DNA of 64,000 nucleotides from CAVSWT01 sp963782985 (GCA_963782985.1 CAWALU010000012.1:62001-126000), one strand, 5' to 3'. Counted from the first letter of the stretch, positions 1 to 9,406 are shown. Notes: a model not told the origin generated them from the sequence alone. Made by a program: numbers and translations.

Positions 1-479
1 GCGCATAAAATTTTATCTGCGAAATTCATTGAAAGAGATTGTTCTGCCTCAGCCAGACTAATTAAAAATTTATTTTTAAACTTTGATTGAACCATTAGCG
101 GGACTATATCATGGTTATCTAAAATAATTTTTTTTCCAAAAAGCTTGGAAATTAATGATGCAAAAACTATAAAATTGGGAGAGTTATTATAATGAATGAT
201 ACTTATTTTATGCTTAAGTGTAAGATAAGGTATCAAAAAGAAACTGATAGAAAAAAAAAGAAAATAAAAAGATACATACCCAATTTTCGAATTGCCTATG
301 TATCTTTTGGCAATCTTATAATTTGTAAACGATTCTTTTTCAACAAATTTCTCATCGTCAGTTTCTTTCAGGCTAATGACAAAAACTTTGAAGCCCAAAC
401 TAAGCAATTTTTGAATGTAAGTTTTAATTCTTCCATCATGGTAAATGGTGGAAATTGAAATAAGTAAAGCAGCCTTCAT
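1..479 (-). CDS. Glycosyltransferase family 4, N-terminal part (runs off left edge)
   Basis: Reading the minus strand from an ATG at 479-477 gives an uninterrupted 159-codon frame that leaves the window at base 1. It starts MKAALLISISTIYHDGRIK and contains KIILDNHDIVP and a SLAEAEQSLSMNFADKI stretch. This layout (beta strand, glycine-poor N-terminal Rossmann start, then a central D-N-H-D segment) is typical of the N-terminal half of GT4 sugar transferases that use nucleotide sugars on the cytoplasmic face. The C-terminal nucleotide-sugar binding half lies outside the window. Only 3 bases separate it from the stop of the upstream amidotransferase gene, so it belongs to the same operon. A plus-strand reading frame at 192-458 is its shadow. 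Confidence 0.8.
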   Translation of the reverse strand, partial: MKAALLISISTIYHDGRIKTYIQKLLSLGFKVFVISLKETDDEKFVEKESFTNYKIAKRYIGNSKIGYVSFYFLFFSISFFLIPYLTLKHKISIIHYNNSPNFIVFASLISKLFGKKIILDNHDIVPLMVQSKFKNKFLISLAEAEQSLSMNFADKILC

Positions 480-482
480 AGT

Positions 483-2201
483 TTATAATTCACTGTTAAT
501 AATTTTTAATTTAAGATTTTCATCAAAGTTATAATTGTTATTGAAACCATTTGGAAGCAATTTAGCATCCCATACTTCATAATCAATATCTTTAATATTT
601 TTCTTTTTTGAAAAATTGTATTGAGAGTAAAGTGAATTTAAAAAATATTTTTTAGACAACGCATACTTTAAAGGATAGCCGCGATTTGATTGAATGTCCA
701 ATAGCATAGGGTAAAGATAATTTATTAACTCAGCATAAAATCTTTGACTAAGCAATCTATAGATATTTTTCTTCTCAATAAAAGGGAATTTAAATATTGA
801 GTATTTAGAATTGGAAAGAAGTTTTAAATAATCCACATCTAAAAAGGGTGTGTAGGTGGGTAAAAAACTGTTTTCAGAGCTAATCTCACTTCCGAAATAA
901 TTTAACACACGCACTATTATTTTTACATAGTAATGTTTATAATATAAGTCTTTTCCATTTAAGATTTGAAATAATGAATGTAGATATTCAGAGGCTTCTT
1001 TTTCACTTATTCCAAATTCGGAGAGATATATCTTTTTCTTACTCACATAATTTTTAATTTCAGCCTTTATATTCGTTGTAAGACTTAGCTTATAGATAAA
1101 TTTTTCTGACTTAGAAGTAGTTGAGATTCCATCGCGCACAAATGAATCCCCGCAAATTCCAGTAATTACTGCAGAATCCAAATAAAATTCTTTTAAAATT
1201 TCAGACCATACATAAACATAGTGATACCTATGAAAATTCAATTCGATATTTTTAGTTTTACTTATATACTCAAAATAAGTTGAGCAGTAATTTTCATATA
1301 CACCATTCAGCAAAAATTCATTAAAACTAATGTTTATTTTCTTAGCAATCTTACGAGATATCTGTGACTCTAAATTGTTTTCTACTCCAAATGTAAATGT
1401 TCTGACTAGGTGATTATTTGAAAGAATCGCTGCAATAACAAGACGAGAATCAAACCCACCAGTTAGAGTTGCAAAAATATCATAATCTTTTGTATAGTTT
1501 CTAATAATTGATTTTAATGAGTCTCCTATTCGCTCAATATTTATATTATAATTTTTATTCTCTTTGCTTTGATTAATCAGAAAATTGAAAATTGAAAAAT
1601 AATTATTTTTTTTAAGTTCGCCATCTTTAAAAACCAAATTGGTTCCACCTGGCAAACTATAAACATTCTCATAAATTGTAAGTTCATCAATATAGTGGTC
1701 CAATAATAAATATTGCATTAAACCGTTTTTATTTATTTTCGCATCACCGATAATTTCAGATATTTGAGTTGAAAAATAAGTTTCACTCTTAATATTTTTA
1801 TAATAGCACTTTAATTGACCAATTGAATCTGAGGAAAGTGTCAATTCTTTCGTATTCAAATCTATGACAACTAAAACATATGTTCCTCTAACATTTAATA
1901 AATAATTTTCTCCACTAATTATATATTGATCTATTATATATTTTAGATTTTCATTCGAACCTGTAGTTGTTTCAGCGTGAATTGAGGAATTTAAAATTAC
2001 AATTCCAAAACAAATTATTATTATGTTTCGATCACTGTCAAAAATATAATTTTTTAGATCTAATTTATTTTCAGAAATAATATTAACGTTCAAAAAATTA
2101 TTAACTATTTCAACTTTGTTATTTTTAGAAAACACTTCCAATTTTTTACTGCTAGTGTTCGTCCATCTATCCCATTTTATATTACCTGATATATATCGCA
2201 A
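483..2201 (-). CDS. Asparagine-synthase-like amidotransferase of the polysaccharide cluster
   Basis: A 572-residue protein of the AsnB family. Residues about 90-200 resemble the end of a glutaminase (Ntn) domain (GTYVLVVIDLNTKELTLSSD, PGGTNLVFKDG). Residues 247-253 form the ATP pyrophosphate loop TGGFDSR of the synthetase domain. The N-terminus starts MRYISGN, so the catalytic Cys2 of a glutaminase is absent; the protein may use free ammonia or another donor. Homologues in O-antigen loci (WbpS type) are thought to amidate uronic acid carboxyls. That role fits the diacetamido-uronate genes further along the window, but it is inference. The next gene upstream ends 1 base before its start. Confidence 0.8.
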   Translation of the reverse strand: MRYISGNIKWDRWTNTSSKKLEVFSKNNKVEIVNNFLNVNIISENKLDLKNYIFDSDRNIIIICFGIVILNSSIHAETTTGSNENLKYIIDQYIISGENYLLNVRGTYVLVVIDLNTKELTLSSDSIGQLKCYYKNIKSETYFSTQISEIIGDAKINKNGLMQYLLLDHYIDELTIYENVYSLPGGTNLVFKDGELKKNNYFSIFNFLINQSKENKNYNINIERIGDSLKSIIRNYTKDYDIFATLTGGFDSRLVIAAILSNNHLVRTFTFGVENNLESQISRKIAKKINISFNEFLLNGVYENYCSTYFEYISKTKNIELNFHRYHYVYVWSEILKEFYLDSAVITGICGDSFVRDGISTTSKSEKFIYKLSLTTNIKAEIKNYVSKKKIYLSEFGISEKEASEYLHSLFQILNGKDLYYKHYYVKIIVRVLNYFGSEISSENSFLPTYTPFLDVDYLKLLSNSKYSIFKFPFIEKKNIYRLLSQRFYAELINYLYPMLLDIQSNRGYPLKYALSKKYFLNSLYSQYNFSKKKNIKDIDYEVWDAKLLPNGFNNNYNFDENLKLKIINSEL

Positions 2202-3206
2202 TTAACTACTCTTCCCTTCACCATGTTTTTCCAAAACTTTTTCATAAATATTAATTATTCTTTTTGCGATAACTACATCATTTAAATGCGATATTTTTTC
2301 TCTTCCATTTGAAGGTAAACGATTATCGTATATTATTTTTAATCTTTCTGCAATTTCATCTTCGGAATAATTTATCAGAAAGCAATTAAATGTATAATTA
2401 ATAACTTGCTTAACATCTCCAACATCAACGGAAATAATTGGTAAATTGCATGCCATTGATTCTTTAATTACATTTGGCGAGCCTTCCCAATAAGAGGTCA
2501 ATAATAAAGCATCAGCAGCATTCATATAATCAATAACTTTTGTTTGTGAGACACCAAAAGGAGAAACAATTGCTGCCTCTTCAATATTATTTCTTTTGAC
2601 AAACTTATCAAATCCATTTTTAGCAAGCTTATAATTTTTCCTGTTTAATTTGGGATCTCCTAAAAATAAAACCAAAAATTCATTTTCATTAATTGCCAAT
2701 TTCAACTTACTTTCCTTTTTATTTGAGGGTTTAAATAAATCGAAATTGACACCGTTTGGTATTACATCTATTGGAATTCCAAATGGAACATTTTTTTCCA
2801 TTTCCGAAGATTTAACAATAATTCTATTAACTTTTTTTGAAACTGTTTTAGTTAAAAATCTGTCGAATCTTCCTCGTAAAGTAATTTTACCACTTTCATC
2901 CGGGCTTCCCAAAAGATCACTACCCATTAATGATAGAACAATAGGCAATCTTGTTTTTGCAAGCAATGCGGTAACTCCACAATAGCCATAATGAGCATGA
3001 ATTAAATCAATCTTTTTATCCTTAACAATTTCCCTGACTTTACCAGAGTAAGTTATATAATTAAAAACTGAATCATATCCCTTCAAATCAATTATCTCAA
3101 TTTTAATACCTGAATGAAGTAAAGAGTTTATTTGAGACTTAATAAATGGCTGGAGAAAAGGTTTTTGAGGAGTTGGCAACCCGCCCGCAATATGCAGTAC
3201 ATTCAT
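2202..3206 (-). CDS. Glycosyltransferase family 4 (GT-B fold)
   Basis: A 334-residue GT4 enzyme. The N-terminal domain starts MNVLHIAGGLPTPQKPF with the acceptor-side glycine loop and includes IDLIHAHYGY. The C-terminal domain has VIPNGVNFDLFKP and the donor-binding stretch YWEGSPNVIKESMACNLPII, where the E-x7-E motif binds the nucleotide sugar. It should add one sugar to a lipid-linked repeat unit at the inner membrane; the sugar cannot be told from sequence. It lies 3 bases after the ligase-like gene and directly before the amidotransferase, so the three are cotranscribed. Confidence 0.88.
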   Translation of the reverse strand: MNVLHIAGGLPTPQKPFLQPFIKSQINSLLHSGIKIEIIDLKGYDSVFNYITYSGKVREIVKDKKIDLIHAHYGYCGVTALLAKTRLPIVLSLMGSDLLGSPDESGKITLRGRFDRFLTKTVSKKVNRIIVKSSEMEKNVPFGIPIDVIPNGVNFDLFKPSNKKESKLKLAINENEFLVLFLGDPKLNRKNYKLAKNGFDKFVKRNNIEEAAIVSPFGVSQTKVIDYMNAADALLLTSYWEGSPNVIKESMACNLPIISVDVGDVKQVINYTFNCFLINYSEDEIAERLKIIYDNRLPSNGREKISHLNDVVIAKRIINIYEKVLEKHGEGKSS

Positions 3207-3209
3207 AAA

Positions 3210-4568
3210 TTAATTATTAACACTCCTATCTACAAATAGTTTAAATTTTCCATTAGATGAATATATAATTTCATTATTAAAAACTAGCTCAGTAGTAATT
3301 TCCTTCGGGATGTAATCAGATAAAGTATCTTGAATTATTTTCTTTGAATCGGATGAAAGTTCTCCATCGATGATTAGATTCACGGATATCTTATCATTAA
3401 ATTTTATTATCTGGTACTGTTTAATTCCATCTATATTCTTTAACATTCTGCTTCCGAAAAAGCTGGGTACCACAAGACTTCCGCCATTAGGTAATTTTAT
3501 TATATCCGAAATACGTCCATCTATTGTTTTAAACTTAGAATATTTAAGCTTAGAACTAGCGAAATCATTATTTTCATAAGGGGCAGCTAAATCGCCATTT
3601 TCATACCTAATAAAAGGAAGTATCCTATTTTGCAAGTCTGTGATAATTATTTTTTTGACATTGTTTATTGGATCTACTACCTCGCCATATTCAACAACAA
3701 CATGCGGATCAAGAACAGAATAATATTCGTCAAATTTTGTTTGAACTGCGATGCCATTTATCTCACTGCACCCAAATTGGTCATAAACTTTTCCTAATCT
3801 TTCCTCAATTTTATTTTTTTGAAAAGGCTGTAAGTTTTCTGCAGTAGTTAATACGCCCTTTACAAAATCTAATTTAACAGATTTTTCTTCCAGATATTTT
3901 GAGAAAAGAAAAATCGCATTAGTATAACCATAAATGAATTTTGGCTTTTTATTTAAAACTAGTTCATAAAGATTTTCGAATTGATTAAGGGTGTTTAATC
4001 TATAAGCCGGGAATCTACTTTCATTACTAAAAAATTTTTTAAGTCTTGAACCAGGCTTTTTCCAGTCAACATTTACAGCAGTGGGGTTGCCCCAAATATT
4101 AATCCATGGATCGCCTAAATTATATCCACCCAAAAATTTCCCAAAAAGTACTGCCGCTTTATTAGCGCTTGTCCCAATTTTATCATGATAATATAAAACT
4201 GGATGTCCGGTTGAACCACTCGAAGAACCTTTAGAGCATTTAGAAAGATCTAATTCAGTGGTTATAATTTCTTTTAAATTATTTTGAAGATCATTTCTTG
4301 TTAATAACGGAATGTTTTTGAGCTCATCCAAATATTTAAACTGTTCAAAATTAAAACCAGCATCATTAAATCTTTTTTCAAAGAAGGGAGAATAATGATA
4401 AGAATATTCTAAAAGCTCTTTTATTCTTTTAACTTGAAAAGATACTAATTCATCGCGTGACCAATTGATTGAATCAATAAATAAATTATAAAAATGTTTA
4501 ACCTGATGATTGTTTAATTTATCGGAAACATTAAGCGCAAAGTTTTCTGCCAAAAATTTTCTAGTCAT
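3210..4568 (-). CDS. PaaK/CapK-like adenylate-forming ligase
   Basis: A 452-residue member of the phenylacetate-CoA ligase-like family that is common in capsule and O-antigen loci (CapK type). The phosphate-binding loop of adenylate-forming enzymes is visible at residues 113-122 (KGSSSGSTGHP). YDQFGCSEINGIAVQ and the later RYENGDLAAP match the core A5/A7-like motifs. The family activates a carboxylic acid with ATP; in polysaccharide clusters the substrate is usually unknown. Its start overlaps the end of the deacetylase gene by 4 bases (ATGA type), which indicates tight operon coupling. Function in detail is not known. Confidence 0.82.
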   Translation of the reverse strand: MTRKFLAENFALNVSDKLNNHQVKHFYNLFIDSINWSRDELVSFQVKRIKELLEYSYHYSPFFEKRFNDAGFNFEQFKYLDELKNIPLLTRNDLQNNLKEIITTELDLSKCSKGSSSGSTGHPVLYYHDKIGTSANKAAVLFGKFLGGYNLGDPWINIWGNPTAVNVDWKKPGSRLKKFFSNESRFPAYRLNTLNQFENLYELVLNKKPKFIYGYTNAIFLFSKYLEEKSVKLDFVKGVLTTAENLQPFQKNKIEERLGKVYDQFGCSEINGIAVQTKFDEYYSVLDPHVVVEYGEVVDPINNVKKIIITDLQNRILPFIRYENGDLAAPYENNDFASSKLKYSKFKTIDGRISDIIKLPNGGSLVVPSFFGSRMLKNIDGIKQYQIIKFNDKISVNLIIDGELSSDSKKIIQDTLSDYIPKEITTELVFNNEIIYSSNGKFKLFVDRSVNN

Positions 4569-5602
4569 ATTTTACCATCTTCTACTAAATTAGGGCTCGC
4601 TAGCAGAGACATTTTATCCATAGTAGTAATATAGAGCAATCCTTTTTCTCTCAAATCAGCTGCGTACTTTAACACCACGGGAAATAATTCATTTACAACC
4701 CACGGGTTTTCACTTGGATGAAACCAGGCATGACAAACTGTACCGGTTTGGATTGCTTTATCAATATACTTTTTATAGCGGTACAAATAGTATTCTTTGC
4801 TCCAGTTAAATCCCATATCTTCAATACTAAAACTGCTCGGTAATCTAACCATGTTTTCTTCACCTATTTCTGGGTAAAAGAGATCAAATTTATTATTCTG
4901 CCTGTAGTTTGTAAACCCATACTTAGCAAGGGCTTTATAATTTCCGTTAGTGCCGCCTGGGAAGACCATTGATTTCAAATTAATATTCCATTTTTTTGCG
5001 GCATCAACACAAGCTTTAATATCGTCATCGGCAACTTGAGAAGGACAAATATTATTTTTGAAATGCAAATGAGAAAACGAATGACAGCCAATTTCGTGTC
5101 CTACTTTTGAATTTAAAATTTTTTCTATTAAATCCGGAGCGTACCATTCGGGTGAACTTTTAAAATTTGAATATGGATCATGATCATACCAATCACCTTC
5201 TTTAAAATTCCAGTGGTCATCAAAATTGGGAATTTTCGCCATCCAATCGTGCTCACCTTTATAGCAGCTTTCCAAAAACAAATGACCAACAGTTGCCCAT
5301 GTTATAGGGATATCATATTTCTCAAACATTTCTAAAAGCAGAGGAACATTTTCTCTTGATTGTCTTGCTTTTTTCAATCCATATTCCAACGGATTTTTGT
5401 TTTTTTTACTATAGCGCCAAGCCCAAGCTAACTCAAAGTCTGCTGAAATAACGAAGCCTCCCTTTGCACCATTTGGAAAGTAACTATTAGTAGGAATTTT
5501 GACAATAGGTTTATTATCAATTTGAAATGCAATCTTAGACAACGTTCCTTGAATTGATTTTGGAGATTTGGAATAAATATTATTATAAATTTTTTTTAGC
5601 AT
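4565..5602 (-). CDS. Polysaccharide deacetylase (NodB-like, CE4 related)
   Basis: A 345-residue protein with a NodB homology fold. SADFELAWAW near residues 53-62 carries the metal and base aspartate pair region, GCHSFSHLHF is the HxxxH metal ligand motif, and FPGGTNG is the typical cP-G strand. It should remove N-acetyl or O-acetyl groups from a glycan or a lipid-linked intermediate. There is no signal peptide, so a cytoplasmic or membrane-face role on the growing repeat unit is likely. It overlaps the following ligase-like gene by 4 bases. Confidence 0.85.
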   Translation of the reverse strand: MLKKIYNNIYSKSPKSIQGTLSKIAFQIDNKPIVKIPTNSYFPNGAKGGFVISADFELAWAWRYSKKNKNPLEYGLKKARQSRENVPLLLEMFEKYDIPITWATVGHLFLESCYKGEHDWMAKIPNFDDHWNFKEGDWYDHDPYSNFKSSPEWYAPDLIEKILNSKVGHEIGCHSFSHLHFKNNICPSQVADDDIKACVDAAKKWNINLKSMVFPGGTNGNYKALAKYGFTNYRQNNKFDLFYPEIGEENMVRLPSSFSIEDMGFNWSKEYYLYRYKKYIDKAIQTGTVCHAWFHPSENPWVVNELFPVVLKYAADLREKGLLYITTMDKMSLLASPNLVEDGKI

Positions 5603-5641
5603 AAGATAGTTGAAAATATTCTATTAAAATATTTAAATAAC

Positions 5642-6742
5642 TTAATCGTTTAATATTGAGTTAATAATTTGGGTATAATTCTGTTGCATTTTTTTTACTG
5701 AAAATCTTTCTTTAGTTTTATTTTGAATAGCCTGGCTTTCCAATGATTTTTCGGTGGAAGATTTAATTGCATTTTTCAGTTTGTTAACAAAATCTGTTAC
5801 ATTTTTATACTCAAATAAAAAATCTTCGTCTCCTAAAATTTCTTTTGTTCCCCCGGTATTTGAGGCTACCACTCTTAGCCCGGCAGCTTTAGCTTCAAGA
5901 ATTGCATTAGAGCATCCTTCTCCTAAAGAAGAATGAATCATTATATCGGCAACTGAAAGCAACTCAGGAATATTTGGATTATTATTATAAATTGTAATAT
6001 TCTTTTCCAATCCCAATTCGTTTATATTATTTATAATATCACCCTCCATTTCCCCTTTGCCAATAATATTATAATGAAACTTGATACCATCATTTTTTAA
6101 TTTTGCTAAACCATTAAGGGATGTAAAATAATCTTTAAAGGGTACGAAATTGGCTATTGAAATAAATATGAGAGCATCATTAGATAAATTATTTATTTTA
6201 GTAAAAGTAGAGCGTTTGTCTTTATCCCGCCCTATAAAAAATTTCTCCTCTATACCATTGTACAAAATAAAATGGTTTCTAGTATTAAATTTAATTTTAT
6301 TTGCCTCAAAACCTGCCTTCGAATTCCCAATTATATATTTTGATTTTTGCAAAATGAAAGACCTAAACATGTGATTAAAACTAAATTTTCTAATACCATG
6401 TCTTATAGAGCCATTAATCAATTTAATATTTAACAAACTTGCTATCGGGAGTGCATAAATGAATTCATTATTACCCCAAGCATAGATCAAATTAATTTCT
6501 TGATTTTTCACAAAATTATATAATTCTAGAAATCTTTTAAATTTGTTTTTTGATAAAAATAATAGACTTGGAAAATTATATTCATTAACATAGCTATGCT
6601 TTATGTTATAGAATGATATTATATGCTGATTAATATTAGGAATTTTATAATGAGAAAGAACCGATAATTGCCTTTCTCTTCCGCCCCTTCCTAGGCTTGA
6701 TACGACATGCAGAACATTTATATTTTTGTTAATAACTTGCAT
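5642..6742 (-). CDS. Glycosyltransferase family 4 (GT-B fold)
   Basis: A 366-residue GT4 enzyme starting MQVINKNINVLHVVSSLGRG with the N-terminal G-R-G-G loop (SLGRGGRERQ). The C-terminal domain has FISIANFVPFKDY, a GKGEMEGDI segment and the donor-site motif GEGCSNAILEAKAAGLRVV. It is a cytoplasmic or membrane-associated sugar transferase of the surface polysaccharide pathway with unknown donor and acceptor. It sits 20 bases downstream of the split deacetylase and 39 bases before the intact one. Confidence 0.88.
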   Translation of the reverse strand: MQVINKNINVLHVVSSLGRGGRERQLSVLSHYKIPNINQHIISFYNIKHSYVNEYNFPSLLFLSKNKFKRFLELYNFVKNQEINLIYAWGNNEFIYALPIASLLNIKLINGSIRHGIRKFSFNHMFRSFILQKSKYIIGNSKAGFEANKIKFNTRNHFILYNGIEEKFFIGRDKDKRSTFTKINNLSNDALIFISIANFVPFKDYFTSLNGLAKLKNDGIKFHYNIIGKGEMEGDIINNINELGLEKNITIYNNNPNIPELLSVADIMIHSSLGEGCSNAILEAKAAGLRVVASNTGGTKEILGDEDFLFEYKNVTDFVNKLKNAIKSSTEKSLESQAIQNKTKERFSVKKMQQNYTQIINSILND

Positions 6743-6762
6743 CTAATTTAATTTATTGGCTT

Positions 6763-7218
6763 TTATTTATGGGGTCTAGAAATTAAGCGAGTCAACTTTT
6801 CCGTCTTAAGCATTAAGTTGTAAAATAAATTTGGTTGGTATCTGTAAAATAATATATTATTCAATTTTGAAGTTCCATATAATCTCCCTTTAACACTAAC
6901 ATTTCCGCTTAAAGGTTTCCGAGGAATTCTTTTATATTTCTTACCGGAATTATTAAACACTTTATCTTTTTCTTTAGATGAGATGGTGGATGCCCTGTAA
7001 CCTACATCTTGAGAAATTTTTAGACTATCATCATTGTAGGAGCCACCTGGCCAGCATAGAATTTCAATTTTTTTCTTTAATCGTTTTTCCAGAATCTTTT
7101 TGCTTTCAGCAAGTTCATAATTATATCTAAAAAATTTTTCATTCTTTGTTTCAAATCTTCCAATGTTCACTCTATTTTTTATTATTAGATAGTATTTATC
7201 TTTTAAGTCTTCCGCCAA
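6763..7218 (-). CDS. Polysaccharide deacetylase, C-terminal piece (frame-shifted from the next entry)
   Basis: This 151-residue frame opens at a TTG and continues the deacetylase encoded just upstream. It supplies the missing back half of a NodB domain: YNYELAESKKILEKRLKKK, then IEILCWPGGSYNDDSLKIS, which is the usual position of the CxPxG strand. The two frames overlap by 16 bases and differ by -1. A TGA in this frame immediately before the TTG and the TAA ending the other frame confine the shift to about 7203-7218. It is not a separate gene by content. Whether it is a sequencing indel or a real mutation cannot be decided here. Confidence 0.7.
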   Translation of the reverse strand: MAEDLKDKYYLIIKNRVNIGRFETKNEKFFRYNYELAESKKILEKRLKKKIEILCWPGGSYNDDSLKISQDVGYRASTISSKEKDKVFNNSGKKYKRIPRKPLSGNVSVKGRLYGTSKLNNILFYRYQPNLFYNLMLKTEKLTRLISRPHK

Positions 7219-7931
7219 TCATCATTAAAAAAAATATCTTCATTATTTTTAACATACTCAACCATCGAATTTTGTATCTCTTCATCTAAAAAAAATCGTG
7301 TGATGCCCAATGATCTACCATTCTCCATAATTGGTTGACCTAAATTTTTTGAGAAGTAGAAATTAGAACTATAAGTAAAGGGTTTGAAATCAGGCTTTTC
7401 ATTCCAAGAAATCCAAGGATATTTTCGTGAGTGGGGCATTTTGCTTTGATAAGAAAAAGGGGCAAAAAAATCTTTTAATTTAGGTCCACAAAAATACCAG
7501 GTGTGGCTCATTGAATGCGATTGAATATCTACTAAACCGGATTTTTCCATTTCTATTATTTCATTCCAAGAAAGGAAACCAATTGATTTAAATTGATGGA
7601 TAGTGTCTAGTTCTTTCAAATATTGCTCTCTAATTATTTCTCGAGAGTCAATAAATTCTGGGTTTACAAAAATGGTCGCTTTAACATTATATTTTTTCAA
7701 AAGCGGAAAAAGATAAACCCAATTATCTAAGTATCCATCATCAAAACTCAAAGCAACAGAATTTTGGGGAGTAACAAAATCAAAATCATACAAATCTTTT
7801 ATAAAAAAAAATTCAGTTTTCTTCTTAATTAATTTCTTTAGTAAATTTTCCAAATGAATTAATTTGACGGATAAGAATCCTAACGCCCAATTAGAATGTG
7901 TATTCCCCACACTATGAAGCATGTAAATCAT
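7203..7931 (-). CDS. Polysaccharide deacetylase, N-terminal piece (interrupted)
   Basis: A 242-residue frame with the front of a NodB/CE4 domain: MIYMLHSVG, then ALSFDDGYLDNWVY (the DD catalytic and metal pair), ATIFVNPEFI, and QSHSMSHTW, the H-x3-H metal motif. It stops after NDDWRKT, before the conserved back half, which is found in the -1 frame from 7218 onward. Joined, the two make a protein of about 390 residues, normal for this family. It follows the Wzy-like gene in the operon. The role would be deacetylation of a repeat-unit sugar. Confidence 0.75.
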   Translation of the reverse strand: MIYMLHSVGNTHSNWALGFLSVKLIHLENLLKKLIKKKTEFFFIKDLYDFDFVTPQNSVALSFDDGYLDNWVYLFPLLKKYNVKATIFVNPEFIDSREIIREQYLKELDTIHQFKSIGFLSWNEIIEMEKSGLVDIQSHSMSHTWYFCGPKLKDFFAPFSYQSKMPHSRKYPWISWNEKPDFKPFTYSSNFYFSKNLGQPIMENGRSLGITRFFLDEEIQNSMVEYVKNNEDIFFNDDWRKT

Positions 7932-7964
7932 ATATTATATAGTAAAAATAATTACTTTATTAAA

Positions 7965-8594
7965 TTATACTTTAATTACTGTTTTAGACTCAGGGGAATG
8001 ATTACCTGCTAAGCGAGGAACTTCTTTTTCCATATTATCTGCTTCTATTATTTTTTCTGTTATGAATTTTGAAAGTCTTCGCCTATTCATTACGGTATCT
8101 TTATTATTTCCTATAATCCCACCAAAAATTATAAAAGATAGCGAACTAGTTATTTCAGCATTATGGGAAACAGCGTACACTCCCAGAAATATAAGTAAAT
8201 AAACAATCGGAGTATTGAGAGAACTATTTCTCGAAATCTTTAAAGACTCGAGAATGATAAACAAAAGAACACCAGTAAATAAAATAAAACCAATTATTCC
8301 CCTCTCGATTAGAATTAGAACATAACCATTATGAGCATTCCCCCATTTATCACTACTGTATTTTTCTATAATATAACCATCTTCGCCTAATCCAAATGTT
8401 TGATCAATAATGCTAGATTTGAAAAACTTTTCTATGTCTCCTGAAGATTTTTCATATCTTTGGCTCATAGTCCCATATTTTACATTAACACTATAATCAT
8501 GACCTTCTACATCTACCCCAAATAAACTTAGTGGTTCCTGGTATAAGCGCCAGTATATGTTATCAATCAATACTGATTTATTTACTTGAGACAA
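7965..8594 (-). CDS. Wzy-like protein, C-terminal fragment
   Basis: A 209-codon frame starting at a TTG that in fact follows an in-frame stop at 8655-8657. It holds the periplasmic loop with DKWGNAHNGYVLILIERG, where the histidine is the conserved Wzy_C residue, and two or three following membrane segments (IIGFILFTGVLLFIILE, YLLIFLGVYAVSHNAEI). The soluble tail ends SKTVIKV. It is the third piece of the interrupted polymerase described for 7965-9395 and is unlikely to be translated alone. Confidence 0.6.
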   Translation of the reverse strand: MSQVNKSVLIDNIYWRLYQEPLSLFGVDVEGHDYSVNVKYGTMSQRYEKSSGDIEKFFKSSIIDQTFGLGEDGYIIEKYSSDKWGNAHNGYVLILIERGIIGFILFTGVLLFIILESLKISRNSSLNTPIVYLLIFLGVYAVSHNAEITSSLSFIIFGGIIGNNKDTVMNRRRLSKFITEKIIEADNMEKEVPRLAGNHSPESKTVIKV

Positions 8595-8654
8595 AATTGA
8601 ATTATAAATTAAATAGAACGCAAAAAAGAAAAAGATTAAAGCAACTAAACCTAA

Positions 8655-8999
8655 TTATTTTTTTAAGCCAAATTTAATTTCCTTCTGAGTAATCTTCATT
8701 ATTACGAATACAATAATTATTGCAAAGATAGCGCCTCGGGAAGTAGTTAATACTATCCCTAATGTAAATACTAGCATTAAAAGAAAGAAAATATATTTAG
8801 AAATTTGCTTCCTAAAAAAAAGCAACAACGAATAGACTAAAGAAATACCTAATAACATTCCATGATAATTGTAGTTTATAGATGTTGTATCATTATAAAA
8901 TATAACATTTAAAACCCGAACAGGACTATTATCTCCGTAAACTTTATAAGTATAAAATAAATCTAATGCGAGCAAACAATCCTGAAGTGATAATGGCAA
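8655..8999 (-). CDS. Wzy-like protein, central fragment
   Basis: A 114-codon frame with membrane segments (LGISLVYSLLLFF, IFFLLMLVFTLGIVL) and the LTTSRGA motif that marks the Wzy/O-antigen ligase family. The opening residues up to LLALD come from a wrong phase; the true upstream sequence lies in the neighbouring frame and joins near AL-DLFYTYKVYGDNS. It ends at an in-frame TAA beyond which the same phase continues into the C-terminal fragment. Confidence 0.6.
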   Translation of the reverse strand: MPLSLQDCLLALDLFYTYKVYGDNSPVRVLNVIFYNDTTSINYNYHGMLLGISLVYSLLLFFRKQISKYIFFLLMLVFTLGIVLTTSRGAIFAIIIVFVIMKITQKEIKFGLKK

Positions 9000-9068
9000 T
9001 TATAAATACATTTTTCCCTTTAGGATTTATACCTACCAAAAATCCAAGCAACAAGCTTCCTATAAGAA

Positions 9069-9395
9069 TTAAATTATTTTTAATAAGCAGCAATTCGTCA
9101 ATACCATAAAAACTTGTAATAATATAGCAAGACTATAAAAAATAAAGCAAAGGAGTAAATAAAAATATTTATCCGTGAAGAAGAACTTAGCAATAAACTT
9201 TTGATTTTCTTCTTCAAAGAGTAATCTGCCAATCATACCAATTAATAACAATCCCCTAAAATCAAATAGAAAGGGTAACTTCAAATTAAAACCATATAAC
9301 AGCATAAACAACAATATGGATGCTAATACATATGGCTTTTTAATGAATAGATAGAAAAATGAGATTGCAATTGTTAGAATGAAAATTTTTATCAT
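9069..9395 (-). CDS. Wzy-like protein, N-terminal fragment
   Basis: A 108-codon, strongly hydrophobic frame with several N-terminal membrane segments (MIKIFILTIAISFFYLFI, LASILLFMLLYGFNL, YFYLLLCFIFYSLAILL). The last dozen residues are out of phase; the natural continuation is in another frame. It starts 11 bases after the stop of the GT4 gene and belongs to the interrupted polymerase 7965-9395. Confidence 0.6.
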   Translation of the reverse strand: MIKIFILTIAISFFYLFIKKPYVLASILLFMLLYGFNLKLPFLFDFRGLLLIGMIGRLLFEEENQKFIAKFFFTDKYFYLLLCFIFYSLAILLQVFMVLTNCCLLKII

Positions 9396-9406
9396 TTAAA
9401 TTTAAC

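Larger units (their letters stand above)
7965..9395 (-). pseudogene. Wzy-like O-antigen polymerase/ligase, interrupted
   Basis: The whole span reads as one hydrophobic O-antigen ligase/polymerase (Wzy_C family, about 476 codons). Three frames at 9395-9069, 8999-8655 and 8594-7965 share the same phase. Between the first two, the real sequence runs in another phase (TSFYGIDELLLIKNNLI, then GSLLLGFLVGINPKGKN), so two compensating shifts lie near 9100-9125 and 8965-8980. Between the last two, a single in-frame TAA at 8655-8657 interrupts an otherwise open frame that would read LGLVALIFFFFAFYLIYNS. The family landmarks LTTSRGA and GNAHNGYV are present. It should polymerise lipid-linked repeat units in the periplasm if functional. 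Confidence 0.75.

Noticed and set aside
192..458. Plus-strand frame of 88 codons at the left edge
   Set aside because: It is the antisense of a clear GT4 N-terminus (1-479, minus) and has no recognisable content.
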